Shown here: piece by piece, positions 1 to 11,679 of the stretch
Layout: the number at the start of each line of letters is the position of its first letter
How positions within the stretch are numbered: the first letter of the stretch is position 1
Origin: Deuterostichococcus epilithicus
Taxonomy: Eukaryota; Chlorophyta; Trebouxiophyceae; Prasiolales; Stichococcaceae
Direction: 5' to 3'
Length of the DNA: 64,000 bases
Assembly (NCBI GenBank): GCA_033439295.1
Contig: JAVTLE010000005.1
Coordinates: 186,001 to 250,000 of the forward strand
Made by a program: the position numbers and the translations under genes
The notes under the pieces: model-generated
What the model was told of the DNA's origin: nothing
The model's input: the letters and a program-made list of their open reading frames with translations, nothing else
Databases searched by the model: none

Positions 1-107
1 TCCTGTTCTACTTTGCAATCCTGTATTATCCTCTGTTCTCATGCTCTCCACTGTTTCTGGTGCTGATGCGCCTCAGTGGGAACCCGTGGACGTGTCCTCG
101 CCCGCAG

Positions 108-696
108 GCCAAGCCCACCAGCGCATTCTACCGCTCGCCGACGTCGGCCGGCGGCCGGGCGAGCGCCTGCAAGGCCTGCTGCCGCGCCAACATGTCGCAG
201 TACTTCGCGGTGCTTCGCGATAGTGCGCAGCCGGTGCTGGTGGCGGGCCACAAGGCGTGCTCGCGCTGCGGCGAGGTGAGCAGACCTGAAGTGCATGCAG
301 GGCTCATCCATGGGTTCTTTCAGTCCCCTTGCATCCAGCCGCCGTAGCCGCGCTTGTTCAGCCCCAAGCCTGCCTTTAAGCCTTAACCCTGGGCGTCAGG
401 CCGCCAGGACCCGGCCGTGAGCTGCTGGCGGCGTGTGGGGCCAGACTTCGGCACACGCCTGTGAGGCAGCGCCCGCAGTCAATAGCAGTCATGTCGCCTG
501 TGCGGCGCTGGCCCGTGCCAGCCTACCGACTGTGCCGTGTGACACGCAGACAAAGCCCCAGAGGTCCTACTACAGAAACACGTCGTCTCCGGACGGCACC
601 ATCAACGTCTGCAAGGCGTGTGTCCTCCGCCGCATGCGTGAGGCCCGGGCGGCAGCTGCGACGACAGCGCCGGCGGCAGCAGACACGGACAGCTGA
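108..696 (+). CDS. Zinc-module repeat protein 1, 3' part
   Basis: Two 3' exons of a gene that begins left of the window: 108-275 and 550-696, both phase 0, joined by gtgagc...cgcag. The first exon opens in the middle of a module (SAFYRS..., then CKAC at its second metal pair) and ends with CSRCGE. The second completes that module with SYYRN...SPDG and CKAC, then an Ala/Arg tail and stop at 694-696. The repeating pattern is C-x2-C-G-E, about 7 residues to an aromatic FY/YY, then DG-x4-5-C-x2-C, a four-cysteine treble-clef-like zinc site resembling the one in phage endonuclease VII-type proteins (resemblance by eye only). Function is unknown; nucleic-acid binding is a guess. The same module occurs in the genes at 1568-3565 and 38347-40219. 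The gene converges on the minus-strand member. Confidence 0.75.
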
Positions 697-889
697 GAGC
701 GTAAGCTTGTGGTGCGGTGTGGCGGGGGTGGAGTGACGCCAGGGCGGTAGCGGCCACTGCGGCGGGCGACTGCTGATAGATTGCTGCCGACAGAGTGCTG
801 CTGCCGAAGCATCAGGTGGTTGCTGCAGCGGCCTGGACGAGACCCTGTTGTGAGGCGTGGTTCTTGCGCGGTCTGGCGGCCCCGAGACG

Positions 890-929
<40 letters not shown>

Positions 930-1567
930 AGGTTTGACCTCTGTTTGATGGCCCGCGCTGGTGGCATAGCTGGCACCAGGCATCGTGCAGACAGAGACGT
1001 TTGCCCTGTGAGATTTGAAACTTGCAGCCTCAGGTTCGCACGGCATGTGAAGGCTTGCGCCGTTTGGCGTTGAATTGTCGGCGGAAGGACTGGTGACAGT
1101 GAGGATTCGTTAGTTGCAGATATGGCACTTCCTGGTTCGTCCTGATCGGCAATTGGCAAGTCCAGTCCAGACTTGTATCCACTCAAGCCTGGACCTCACT
1201 GTCATCTCGTCGACTTGACAAGATTGTGTCAGGCGCAAGGCCGTGCAGCTTTTGATCGTCAAACACTTTCGAGATCCTGATATATACTGACCCAACTATC
1301 TCTGCACTGAGGTTTTTTCAAGCACACTGCATTGTGCCTCTGCACAGCGCACTTTGAGGTCTCGAGGACGCGGAAGAGTATACGAACATCGAAACCCAGA
1401 TGGAATGTCCAATCGTCAAGGCAATTACTGCCTTGGCCAGCATTTGGGGCCTGCTGCCACAGGGTACCACAATGCCGCACAAAATGGATGTGAACTCACG
1501 CTGGCAGCCTGGAGGGAAATCCGCAGCTGGAGTTCATGAGCCGAGCCCATGTAGCAGAGCAAACCCG
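697..1567. other. Intergenic space between convergent zinc-module genes
   Basis: This is 3' flanking sequence of both zinc-module genes. It holds a 13-unit CTG run (891-929). The open frames here are short, low-complexity or translate the CTG run as Leu/Gln tracts. No TGTAA signal was found on either strand. Confidence 0.5.
891..929. repeat. (CTG)13 microsatellite
   Basis: Thirteen uninterrupted CTG units about 195 nt past the stop of the upstream zinc-module gene, so probably in its 3' UTR or in the spacer. It reads as poly-Leu on the plus strand and poly-Gln on the minus strand, but neither frame is part of a supported gene. Confidence 0.95.
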
Positions 1568-3565
1568 TCAGCTGCCCTTCACTTCTTCCGGCGCATGCGC
1601 CGCGGCTGCCTCCGCCGCCTTCACTGCCGGGCGCAGTGTGCGCTTCCGCCTTGTGGTGCAGCCCTTGCATTCAGCCCGTAGGCCGTCTCTTTGGTCTCGT
1701 TGCTGGTAGAAGGCATGGCATGGTTGCACCTGTATTGACAGTGGTTGACTGGCATGTAGAGGTTGGTTCGGAATATAGGGCGACCCCAGCAGTCAACAGA
1801 CGAAGCAGCCGGGATCCGCTCATGCGTCAGCATGTCAGCAGGTGCGAGGCACATGCCCCGCAGCTCGCCATCCGCCGCACTCAGCAAGCTGCCTAGAAGT
1901 GCGAGCGCCGGCAATCTACCTGCTGCAGGAGCTCCCTCACAGGCCGGGTGCCGGGCCACGCACCTCGCCACACTTGCTGCACCGTTTGGCCTCGAGCTGC
2001 ATCATAGGCCCGACGTCCGAAGCCACCACCTCTGTATAGTACTTCAGTTTCGTCTGCACAGTGCACCGCTTGCACAGGTTGCTGCGGCCGTCCGGGCGGT
2101 GCGGGCTCCGATGAAAGGCGGCCATGGGCTGCACCTGCGGTGCAAAACGTCAAGGGCGGCCTTGTGCTGCGCCCTTTGGAGAAATGGGCGTAGCTTCTGG
2201 AGATAAAGAAGGAGGGAGGGGGTTGTTGCACCAGTGGGCCCCGCAAAACAAGTTTCAGTATTCGTGTTTGAAATTCGCATTTACACACCAAAGAGCACGG
2301 CACTCCTTAAGCCCCGCAGCAAGTCCATCACATAATGAGGACGCAGCGTAGTAGCCGGCTGATTGATGGCTTGCCTGGTGGCATTCGCGGCAGGACTTTG
2401 TGGCAGGCGCCGCAGCAGCCGGCATGAATTCGAGCCTGCGCCTGTGTTCCGCCACCCGCGCTGCCTCCGTCGCGTAATGGCACGCCCTGCAGCGTGCACC
2501 AGAGCAGCAGCGTGGATTGGCGGCAAGTGCTGTGCGATGCAGGGCGACAGACGAATGGTACACGCACACGTGGTACTACCTTCGACTTAGGCATGAGGCC
2601 CCGAAGCGCCCTGCAGTAAGCGGCATGTGCGGGCACATGCCTTTGTGGGCCGTCGACCAGCATGCGACCAGTGACTGCCTCCCTCCCCTAGACAACCGAG
2701 CGCTATGCAGGGAACCCTGCAGCCCCTGTGCTCGCGGCCGCCGCCAGCTCGACTGGTGCACCCTTGTATGGATCGCACCCGCGGAGCACTGTGAGGAGCG
2801 AGATGGGCCTGCCACGCTCACGACCGGGGGGGGATGCAGGCATGGGTTTGATCCTCACCTGCACATGTACATGCGGCCCGTCACGTTGGTGCTTGCCACA
2901 GAAAACATGTCGGCCGGCAGCGTCAGGCTGCACAGCCTGCACGTTTGCGGCTCGCTCCAGGTGGACGCTGGCCTGCCGGCTGGGCACTGCAAGGGCACGA
3001 TCGACACGATTTCTTACCCGCATGAGGTTTTGCAAAAGCGCCCCCCCTCCCCCAGCCGCGGGAGATGTTATCCCCTCCTCAAGTGGAGTGTGCAGATACG
3101 AATTAGCTGCAAGGTTCCCCATAACATCTTTGTATCCGTGCCTCAGCCGGTGCTGCCAAACGCCAGCCAGGCAGCTGAGCCGAGGGGCCCTCGAGTCCCT
3201 TCAGATGTGCATCGAAAAATGAGCAAACACAATGAACTCCTGATCGCTCTTGAACCCGTTGAAAAGCGGGTGTTCACTGCAGCAGCAGCTTACCGGGGCC
3301 GCTTGGGGCGGCGCGCCCTGTAGCGCTTGGCCCTGCAGGCATAGCAGAGGGTATGGCGGCCGTCCGGAGCCGTTGTTGCCGTGGGGAACAGCCGCATGGG
3401 GTACTCGTGCCCACAGTCTGCGCAGCGCTTGGCGCCGGCGCTACTGCTGCCAGGGCCCCAGGCCACCGCTGTTCCGGCGCCGTCTGCAGCCGCCGCTGCT
3501 TCCACGCCGCCTGCTGCCGCTGCGACTGCGGCGCCTGCGGCTCCCCTGGATGCTACGAGTCGGCC
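1568..3565 (-). CDS. Zinc-module repeat protein 2 (four modules)
   Basis: Exons seen, 5' to 3': 3294-3565, 2859-2986, 2375-2486, 1964-2134, 1568-1729 (stop 1568-1570). Modules: CADCGHEY...APDGRHTLCYAC in the first exon; CRLC...VTGRMYMC joined across the intron to RAC; CRECHQ joined to AAFHRS...PDGRSNLCKRC; CSKCGE joined to HAFYQQ...DGLRAECKGC. A basic, Ala-rich tail follows. All eight metal pairs are intact. The last three junctions keep frame exactly, and 2375 uses a GC donor (gcaagc). The junction 3294 to 2986 does not keep phase in my model, so an extra small exon lies between them or there are two genes here. The start lies upstream: open sequence continues to about 4050 and a possible ATG (MADKRCTACE) is at 4100. 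Function is unknown; same family as the genes at 108-696 and 38347-40219. Confidence 0.75.
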
Positions 3566-4571
3566 CTGCGATGAGGTCCCAGGTGTCAATGAGTTGCAGT
3601 GCGTGCAGCTATTGGGTGGAACGAGTCAAAAAGCGAACCAAACCCAGCCGTTGGATTTCAGCAGGGAGTGGGTGGCTTGCCCACCAGGCTGGAGCTGCTT
3701 GACAGGCACGTCGAAGGGGAGCTGCGAGCTTTTCACGTCGCTGCGCGACAACAACATGCTCACCTCAGTGAAAAGCTCCTGCACAAGATCGTCCGCGGCG
3801 TCCCCGCCAGGCAAAGACACTGCCCTGCAGCGCTGCGGCAGCTGGCGGTCCTGACGGGTCAAAGCGGCTGCTGACCGGCCCCTCCGCCAGCAGCAACCAT
3901 CCTTGCAACCTGCGGTCTGCTGACAGCGGTGTACAGGATGCCATGCTGCGGGCGCGAGCCGCTGCAGCCGATGCTGCTGATGCAGCAGCGTGACATTCAC
4001 GCCGCCCGGGTTTGTGGCGGACTGGTTCGCCAGCATGCTCAATGCACACGTTTCAGGCGTGTGCAGGAGGCTCGCAAGCCGTGCAACGCTTGTCTGCCAT
4101 AGCAGGCAGTGATGCCTAGTGGCGCTGAAGCTGGCATCAGCTTACACTGACATCAGTCGTCTAGGTTGCACAACCCAGTGAACCACGATCTCAACTGTTT
4201 CAGCGGCAATCAATGATCAATGCGCTTTGCAAGGAGAGGATGAGGTGTCGCGGCTGCACTCAAGCACTGCAACTGCAGACAGCTCTGTGCTCTGTGCATC
4301 GGTTGATGCCAATTGCAGCAGAAGCTGGATTCTGCTAGATCTAATGTATCAGGGAGTGAATACTGCAGAGCTTGCAGACGCTCGGGCGAGCTTTCGCGCT
4401 GCCCACGTGCTGCCCACTCCACATCAGCAATGCCTGGATCCTCCACTTGTGTCACTGCTGCACTGCCGTTTCTTGCACTGCCTGGTCACCTTGCACGATC
4501 AAGAGGCTTTGTCCAACTACTAGAAAACCTCTGTCAGCCCGTCTGCCTCTGTGCGCCACATCAGCCTTGCA
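3566..4571. other. 5' region of zinc-module gene 2 and 3' region of the mL45 gene
   Basis: The minus strand probably carries one or two upstream exons of the zinc-module gene between 3770 and 4100; one candidate ends in DDLVQELFTE before a gtgagc donor at about 3770. Their frames are not resolved. From 4100 to 4571 I see only 3' flanking sequence of the mL45 gene. Confidence 0.35.
4142..4146 (-). terminator. TGTAA poly(A) signal of the mL45 gene
   Basis: TTACA on the plus strand, so TGTAA on the coding strand, about 430 nt past the mL45 stop. TGTAA is the usual poly(A) signal in chlorophyte algae. The assignment rests on position only. Confidence 0.4.
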
Positions 4572-7453
4572 TCACTGCAGCGCCGGGTCCAGCCGCGCGG
4601 CAAGGCGCCAGCGGTTGGCGACCCCCTTCCGCAGCGACCTCTCAAACACCCACAAGTCCGTCACGCCGAAAGCATCCTCCACGTTCCCTGCCAGCAGCCG
4701 CCCCCGAGCGTCGTAGGCGGCGAAGGACTGCTGGCTGCGCAGCCGCACCGTCAGCTGAGCAAAGGCACTGGCGTCATCCTGCGGAGCAACGTACGCCGCA
4801 GCCATTTGTGCGCAAGTCCCTGCAAGGCTGATGTTCAGCTGTAGTGTACGCTTCCGAAACAGGTCGGCAGGCACGGAAATATGCTGAGTGAGGACGTTCA
4901 AAATCCATGGTCAAAATGCACGTTGCACTGTGTGCGGCAAGCCCAAGGCATCTGTGCATCGACCCGCTGCACCGCCGCCGGTGTGGGTTTGCAGTGCAGG
5001 GTTTGCATACACAATGCCAGCAGCTGTTGAGAGCACGTGTGCAGGCGCTGAACTCGACAGTGTGCAGTATGTAAGGCACGTCCCAGGACTCGTGTCTTCC
5101 AGCTCAGCGCCTCCCACGCGATGCCCCCTGCTATCCTGACTCACTCCCTTAGAGTCAGGACTTACTTCTCATGCATCCCAGGCACTGCTGTTTGTCTGGC
5201 TTTGTTAGTAAAAGGTCTCGCTGACGCGGCTTTACATAGAGATAAGAACAAAGCGCTTGCCTTGGGGTTCAGGTAGATGAGGCGGCCGTGGACGACCTCC
5301 ATCTCGTTCAGCGCCGGCGGCTGGACCAGGTCCCACTTGACGCGCGCCCACCCTGCCGCCTCCCGCTGCCGCAGCTCCCGCTTGAGCTCCGAGAACATGC
5401 CGCTGGTCACCAGCTGCACACTCGCAGCAAGGGGGGCAGGTCAGCAGAAGTCGGAGCTTCCTCTCCGGTCGCTGCCGCCCGCTGCCTATGTATCTGCCAA
5501 GAATGGCTGGCTGCACGCTCGCAGCGTACCTGCCGATGCATGCAGTTCGGGCGCTGGAGTTCCACAATGGCATCAACCTCCTGAATGGGCGCCGGTGCAC
5601 GCCACCCCTACCATGGCGCTCAGCACCTTGGCAGTTGAAATCCATTGCACCTCGCCTACAGCGAGACTCTGAGCATGACACGCAGGATCGCCGAGGGATG
5701 CGCCGCTGCAGGAGCAGAACCGCACCTGGCGCAGCGCATTCTGGTTGCCGGCCGCCAGCGCCCGGCAGATGCCGCTGTACGCCTTGAGTGCCTCCCCCTT
5801 GAACTTGGGCAGCGACCAGCCGTCCACGTTCTTCTTGCACCTGTCGCATAACATGACATAGATGATCATTATGTTTTCAGAATAAGGCAACAGTCCTCTG
5901 CCATCCAGCCGTCCATGTTCTTCTTGCACCTGTCATGCAAGGAGTGGGCGTTCTTCAGCCCTAAACCCTGCTGCGCAAGGAGGCAGCCTGTGCACAGCAC
6001 TCGGGCAGGCGCATTTGCTGGTGCCTGGCGCCAGCAGGCAGTCGCAGCCCAGGAAGAATCTGGGCCAACCGCCATGGCGGTTGCTAGCCCTCCAAGCCAG
6101 TGGGACTTCGGCTGAAAGCATCGCTCGTGTCAACAGCGCAGCGCTTGCTTGATTGTCGTGTAGGACTTGCTCTATCAGGATGGCCGCCATCGCATAGACA
6201 GGCAGGGCGTCCTAGGCTGGAGCAGGGCGATACGGCCGTGTGTTGATAGTGGCGGCTGCATAGGCACCGCCGCAGAAACACTGCCATCACGGCTGTGGCT
6301 GGACGAGGGAATGTTGGAGAGCAGGGTGCCTCACGCGCGTATGGTGTACATGCTCTTGGCGCCGGCCATGAAGCGCTGCCACCGCTCCCGCCAGCCGGTG
6401 GGCGTGAACCAGGCCGTCACAAACGGCAGCGGCGCAGGCGTCCCGCTGCAGGCATAAGAAGGCGGCATCACCATCTGTCACCACAGCCAGTCGCAGTTGT
6501 CTCCCTCACGTTGGACCATCCCCGCGGACCATTTGGCGCCTTACCTGTGGGTATGGCCCGCGAGCACTGCTGGGCAACTCCGGTGCCGACCGTGCTGCAG
6601 CAGCTGCTGCCACGAGAGCAGTTCACTCGGAAGCTCGTCCGGGCACGCTCGCGAAACGCACCTGTAGGGCTCGGCGAGCTGGTTCGGGCTTTCGATGGCG
6701 ATGCGCAGAGACATGCCCTGTCCCCCGCCCGCTGGCGGCGCCTGCCCCTTGCCAATCTGTGCAGCCCGCGTTGCAAAGCCCCTGCGATGCACCGCCACAT
6801 CGTCGAGCTCGGTTGCGATTACTTTGGAATGGCCGCCCACTGCAAACGCTCAACTGTTGATGTCGAACCAGTGCCTGCTGATTCCTGGCGCTGCTGGAAG
6901 GGTGGACAATGCCTCCACTGCCACCCTCAATCGCATCCTTGGCGACATGCACTGCCGACCCAGACATTGGAACCGTCTCTGAATGCACACTCAGCAGTGG
7001 CATACTGAGTCACGCACTCGCTTTACAACCATGGACGCACAGACGCACTTTGCTTTCGCACCTAAGTGAGGGGAGAGGTGCTGCCAGCGGTCTGCGGTTG
7101 GCAGCATCACAAAATAAGCCCGCTGGGTTTGCAGGCACCCAATCGAGGTCTGCACCACTAGCCGCCCGGCTGCCGCCACAAACACCCTGCCGCGGCGCTG
7201 CAGCCGCCGCCCACTGGCTTGTCACTCTGCGGCACACGGTGCTGGAATGCCGCCAGGCGCGGGCTGCTGCGCTGCCGCCCCAGCTGCTGTCCACTGCGGT
7301 GCTGCCGGACCTGCTGCTCAGGCTGTTCACGGCCCGCGATGCGGTCGAAGGCAGGTCCACCGTGGCTCCGGCTGGCGAGACCGGAGAAAGGATGCCGCAC
7401 TGGCGCCCGGCTGCAGATGCCGCGTGACTTGCTGCTGCGGCCAGGCGCCGCAT
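4572..7453 (-). CDS. MRPL45: Mitochondrial large-subunit ribosomal protein mL45 (Tim44-like domain)
   Basis: Exons: 7215-7453, 6662-6781, 6335-6445, 5726-5840, 5261-5413, 4572-4778, all in phase, giving about 314 residues (human MRPL45 is about 306). The N-terminus (MRRLAAAASHAAS, Arg/Ser/Ala-rich, no early acidic residues) is a typical mitochondrial presequence. The mature part shows AYSGICRALAAGNQNALRQ, LVTSGMFSELKRELRQRE, LTVRLRSQQSFAAYDARG and LWVFERSL...RWRLAARLD, which match the Tim44/MBA1/mL45 domain in order. mL45 sits at the exit of the mitoribosome tunnel and helps dock it to the inner membrane. The intron after 5261 has a GC donor. The end of exon 1 (donor at about 7214, CA|gtgggc) is the least certain join. 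The intron before 5840 holds a copied exon start (5903-5929). Divergent from NSE1. Confidence 0.85.
5903..5929 (-). pseudogene. Ghost copy of an mL45 exon start
   Basis: Twenty-seven bases preceded by acag repeat the first bases of the real exon at 5840 (GTGCAAGAAGAAC.TGGACGG, one change), 89 nt upstream of it inside the intron. The copy reads CKKNMDGW against CKKNVDGW and then diverges. It carries its own acceptor, so it could act as a decoy splice site. Confidence 0.85.
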
Positions 7454-8487
7454 GTTGCACCGGCTACCTGATCCATCAGGACAGGAATGCTAGTCTGTGT
7501 GGGCACTGCCTGAGTCGAGCTGCGTGATTAAACTGCATCAAGCATGGCAGCAGCATTTGAGGATCACTCTGCACTTGTGTAAGACTTTAACATCTGAGCA
7601 GCACCTGTATGAGGCAGTGACCGCCTGATCACTTTGATATTTCTGAGGCACTGACGAGCAGCGCCCTATCCGTGATAGGGTTCCGGCTGTCTGAGGCGAC
7701 CAAGAGACGCAGCGATGCGCTGATTCATCACGCTAGCTGCATTTCAATTTGATCAATTACACGTCATCAATTACACGTTTGGTGAGGATGCATCTCAGCT
7801 GTATTGCAAGCTCAAAATTGCTGCCCGCTCTCGCTGGGCTGGCCTGAACGTGATGATGATGGAAGCATGTTCGGCGGCGGCAGGAAGCACCCGTACAACT
7901 TCCGTTCAAATTCAAGTCCAGAACAAATTGTCAAGTTCTGTGCTGGTCTATACCGGATCCACGTTTGATACACAAGTTTCGCTGTAAATCAAGGCGTGCG
8001 GCGGTTTTGGCCCGCACAGGCGCGCTGAGCGACATTGCAACATAGTCTGAAGGTGAGGTTCTCAGCCGGACGCTGATGGTTCTGTACCTGCAAGACTGGA
8101 TGGACGAAAACTATCTGCGTGATCCTGTCTGCCCATGCTTTATTCAATGCCCGCAACAGCCAGTTGATGATGCCTGGTGGGCATGCTGTGGTACTAACGG
8201 ACCGCTCAGCCTTGAAATGGCCATCGTGGATCGTTTGGCTTCCGGTAACTCCGGGACATGGTAGACAGGTCATGCCAGGCTGCATCTGCCTGACAGCTAT
8301 CCTGATGCCGCAGGCGCTGCTCGCAGGCGCTGCTACTCCAGCCGCTTGCAGAGAGACCTCGCCATCGCAAAGCCCGCTGTACAGCAGCACGTGCAATGCA
8401 GCAGCGCATATAGTGAATTCGGCCTTGGTTTGGTGGTCTGTCGCCCTTGCGCCTGCTGCCAGGCCCCCGGTACCAGCGGCAGCAGCC
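7454..8487. other. Divergent spacer between mL45 and NSE1
   Basis: About 1 kb between the start codons of two divergent genes. It is richer in A+T than its surroundings between about 7530 and 7990 and has no convincing reading frame. It should hold both promoters, but no clear TATA box or operator was recognised. Confidence 0.45.
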
Positions 8488-11400
8488 ATGGTCAAGGCAA
8501 AATCGCAGAAGCTGTCAAAGTCGCAGCGGGCCTCTGCAGCAGCGCGGCTCGGAGAGGACAGCGAGGATGAGGTGCCGACGCAGCCGCGCAGAGCGAGCCA
8601 GGTGAGACTGATGAAAAACGTTTTCCACTCGGAAAGAGCTCTGGCGGTGGGGATGACGCTCAGGCAGCTTTGATCTCAGACAGTTGCTCACTTATCACGA
8701 CACGACCACGAGGTCTGTCGCTGCATCTGCCGACATGGCTGCATGCTACTGGCGCAGCCACGCATATCTGGCACGCTGCCATTGCCGAACTGCCTGCACG
8801 GCATCCTGCAGGGCGGCGCGGCGGCGGCGGGCGGCGGCGGCCGGCGGCGCGGCGGCTGGCGTGCGGCCAGCAATGTCTCTGAGGACCTGCAACCACACAT
8901 CAAGCGCGCCTTCATTCAGGTGTGCCTAGTGCACCACCCCAAGTCTGCCGTTGCGACTCCGGGATCCTTGTTCAAGTCTGCGTCCCTTGACACCCCTTCA
9001 TGCGCCATTGGTTGAGTGTTTGCTTGGTTCAGTGTTTGCAACCGGCAGGCGCTGCAAGGTCGCTCACATATCCCCAAGCGAAAAGGTGCCAGGCGTACCG
9101 CAACCTGCCAGGACACCAGCAACGCACCTGCTCAGCATTGGAGGCATCTGCCGCAGGGTGTGCCGGCGCCGCATCCGGCGCCGAGCGGCACACACGCCGC
9201 ACGGCTGTGTGCGTGGGGCTGTGAGCGAAGCCAAATACTTTGAGCGCGCTGACACTCCGGGACCGACCCGCTGACGGCAGTGTCCTGTCGTGCCCGCAGG
9301 TGATGATGAACCGCGGGTGCATGCCACAGGACCCTGCGCCGCCCGGCGCCGCCCGGCAGTACGACGAGTGTGCTTCCGGCATCTACCAGGAGCTCGCCGG
9401 CGCACCCGATGGTGAGACCAGCTCTGTTTGTGAGCGAGGATCGCGTCGAGCTTCAGTGAGATCAGCTCCAGGACCCAGCCGCAGTGCAAACCAGAACCGC
9501 AGTGCAAGACGGAACACACACAGCCTGCAGTGCTACGCTGCTGCTGGTGGAGTGATGGCTGTGCTTGGGCAGCGTCATCTGGGTATTCGCCACATGGGCA
9601 TGCGCTGCGGCAGCTGCCCTGGAGGGGTGCGACGCGGCAGCCCGCGGCCGGCCGCGACAAAGTCCGCCAGGCTGGACGGTTAGAGCTCACAGGTTGTTCG
9701 GCGTCCTGCGATGCAGGAGCCTGTGGTCGAAATGGTTCCCCCGATGCTCAAGGGTTTCAGAGGGTTGAGATGTTAATGCACATCCAAATGCCAGTCTCAG
9801 AACCGTTCTGGTGTCCCTGCTCCGCAGCCTCTGCCTTTGATGACTTCCTGGCCGACTGCAACAGCAACCTGGCGATGCTGGAGTTCCAGATACGGCGCAT
9901 CCTGTTCCCGGTGAGCCGCCCGCGCTGATCAGATTATAGACGCATGATGTCTCCTCCAGTCTTTACTGCCGCACCCCTTACGGCGCAAGACAGAGATATG
10001 GCGCTCGGCGCCTGTGATAGTGCATTCATCTTGCTTCAGCGGGCAGCACGAGTGATGGAGTGTTTATAAGTGCATTCTCCAGGTCTCCGACTGTCCTTGA
10101 GGCGCTGTCTCAGGCCACGAAAGTGCCGCCATGCAGCTACACCCTGGTGCCGTGCAGGGCTCCGGCACCTGGTACGTGGCGTTCGTCAACACAGCTGCGG
10201 ACGAGGCATCCAAGATGCTGACGCACAAGTACTCCCTCGCCGAGCTGGCCTACTTCAAGGCCCTGGTGCGCATCTTCCGGGCTTTTGCCGAAGTCAACTT
10301 TTGCCGAAGTCAACAAAGCAAGATTAGGACCAGCTTGAACCTGGTAAGGTGTGGTAGCATGGAACCAGCGTCGTTCATTACACAAATAGAGAGCTGGCCC
10401 ACTTTGGGCGAAGCTCTGATGCGCATGTTGAGGAACACTGCAGGGCATTCTCGCCCTGCTTTCCAGACGAAGCAAAGAGAGTTCTGTTGCAACATATTTG
10501 TGTCCAGCGCATGTCCTGATCAGGATCTGGGCATCCCCACGCCTTCCGGTACAGGGAGGAGGTGTCTGCCACATGCGATTGCGCCGACCACAATGGCATA
10601 CCGTGCACATCTGCGCTGCGTGCCTTCCTCCAGCATGCAGCCCTCCCACAACTCACAGGCTCACTTGTTTTGTTGAAAATTTTAAACTTTATGTCGCTCC
10701 AGGTGGAAGAGATTGCGGGACGGGAGGAGGCGGACTGCGATGGCGTGCCGCACATCCGCGCCACCGACGCACTCAACCTGGACGTGGACCTGCCCTCGCC
10801 GACGGCCACACAACTAGACGCCGCTCAGGTGTGTGCAGGTTGCACGTCACATGAATGCTGGCTTTTTCACGACACCGTGGTGAGTTGTTGCCCGGTCTTG
10901 GCAAGAGGGACCGTCACAACCTGCAGTTGCAGGCAGTTGCAGGCAGTACTGGTGGCAGCAGCACTGTCGATACGCGATTTACTGCAGTGTTGATGGGAGG
11001 CAGGATGAAGTGGCACCTGCACCGCGCCGGCGCATGCAGCCAACCAACAAGGCACCGCCGGGGGCATGGCCATGGGCCGCTGTGCCCTGATGGCGCAAGC
11101 ACTCATCGAACATAGTAATGACTGCTCCTCCCGCCTGCTCTACACCTATGCCAGACTCGCTGACTCCTCCTGCTTCCTGCTGCCTCTCCCCGCAGCCATC
11201 GCAGGCGTCGCAAGCGCGCAAGACGCTGAGCATGGAGGCGAAGCAGGCGGCGCTGGGCCGCTTCACGGAGGACGGCTGGATGGCGCGATCATCGCTCAAG
11301 GGCTATGGCATCATCGGGGTGGGGGTTACCTGCCTGCTTCTTAGGGTTCAGGGTTTCTTTGTTGTGACATCGCCGAGGCAGAGACACCAGCGCTGTGCAC

Positions 11401-11679
11401 TGCGGTTGGGACCCTGATTCGCACCTCATCCGCTGCAGCTGCCAAAGCGGCGGTTAGGGGTGCACTGGGTGTCCATGTGGACATGCCCGTGCCGAGTGTC
11501 ACCTCTGGCTGCCACACGGCTGAGCCTTCTGTGAAGCATGTTGTTGCAGCAGACTTTTCATATGCGACTCAAAGTTGCACCTGCTGGCGCAGCCGCGCAC
11601 GTTCATGGCGCTGGGGCCGTGGCTGCGGAGCCTGGAGACATCTGAAGCCACCAAGCTGGCCTGGGACAACCTTCTGTGA
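8488..11679 (+). CDS. NSE1: NSE1, subunit of the SMC5/6 complex
   Basis: Exons: 8488-8601, 8812-8919, 9300-9411, 9828-9910, 10158-10265, 10703-10828, 11196-11318, 11575-11679; phases agree throughout, about 292 residues. Conserved features: IKRAFIQVMMNRGCM near the start of the winged-helix region; YVAFVNTAADEASKM and YSLAELAYFKALVEEIAG; IRATDALNL; GRFTEDGWMARS; and PRTFMALGPWLRSLE. This order matches plant and animal NSE1, which pairs with NSE3/NSE4 in SMC5/6 to serve DNA repair and chromosome segregation. The last exon runs to TGA just where the family's C-terminal RING-like zinc domain should begin. A gtgagt donor overlaps that stop (11676), so further exons are possible, but I found no clear C-x2-C...H-x2-C segment downstream. 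A TGTAA signal lies at 11962. Confidence 0.8.

Noticed and set aside
4040-4100. MADKRCTACE as the start of a further zinc module
   Set aside because: Only one cysteine pair, a stop soon after and no exon that completes the module in phase; mentioned only as a possible start.
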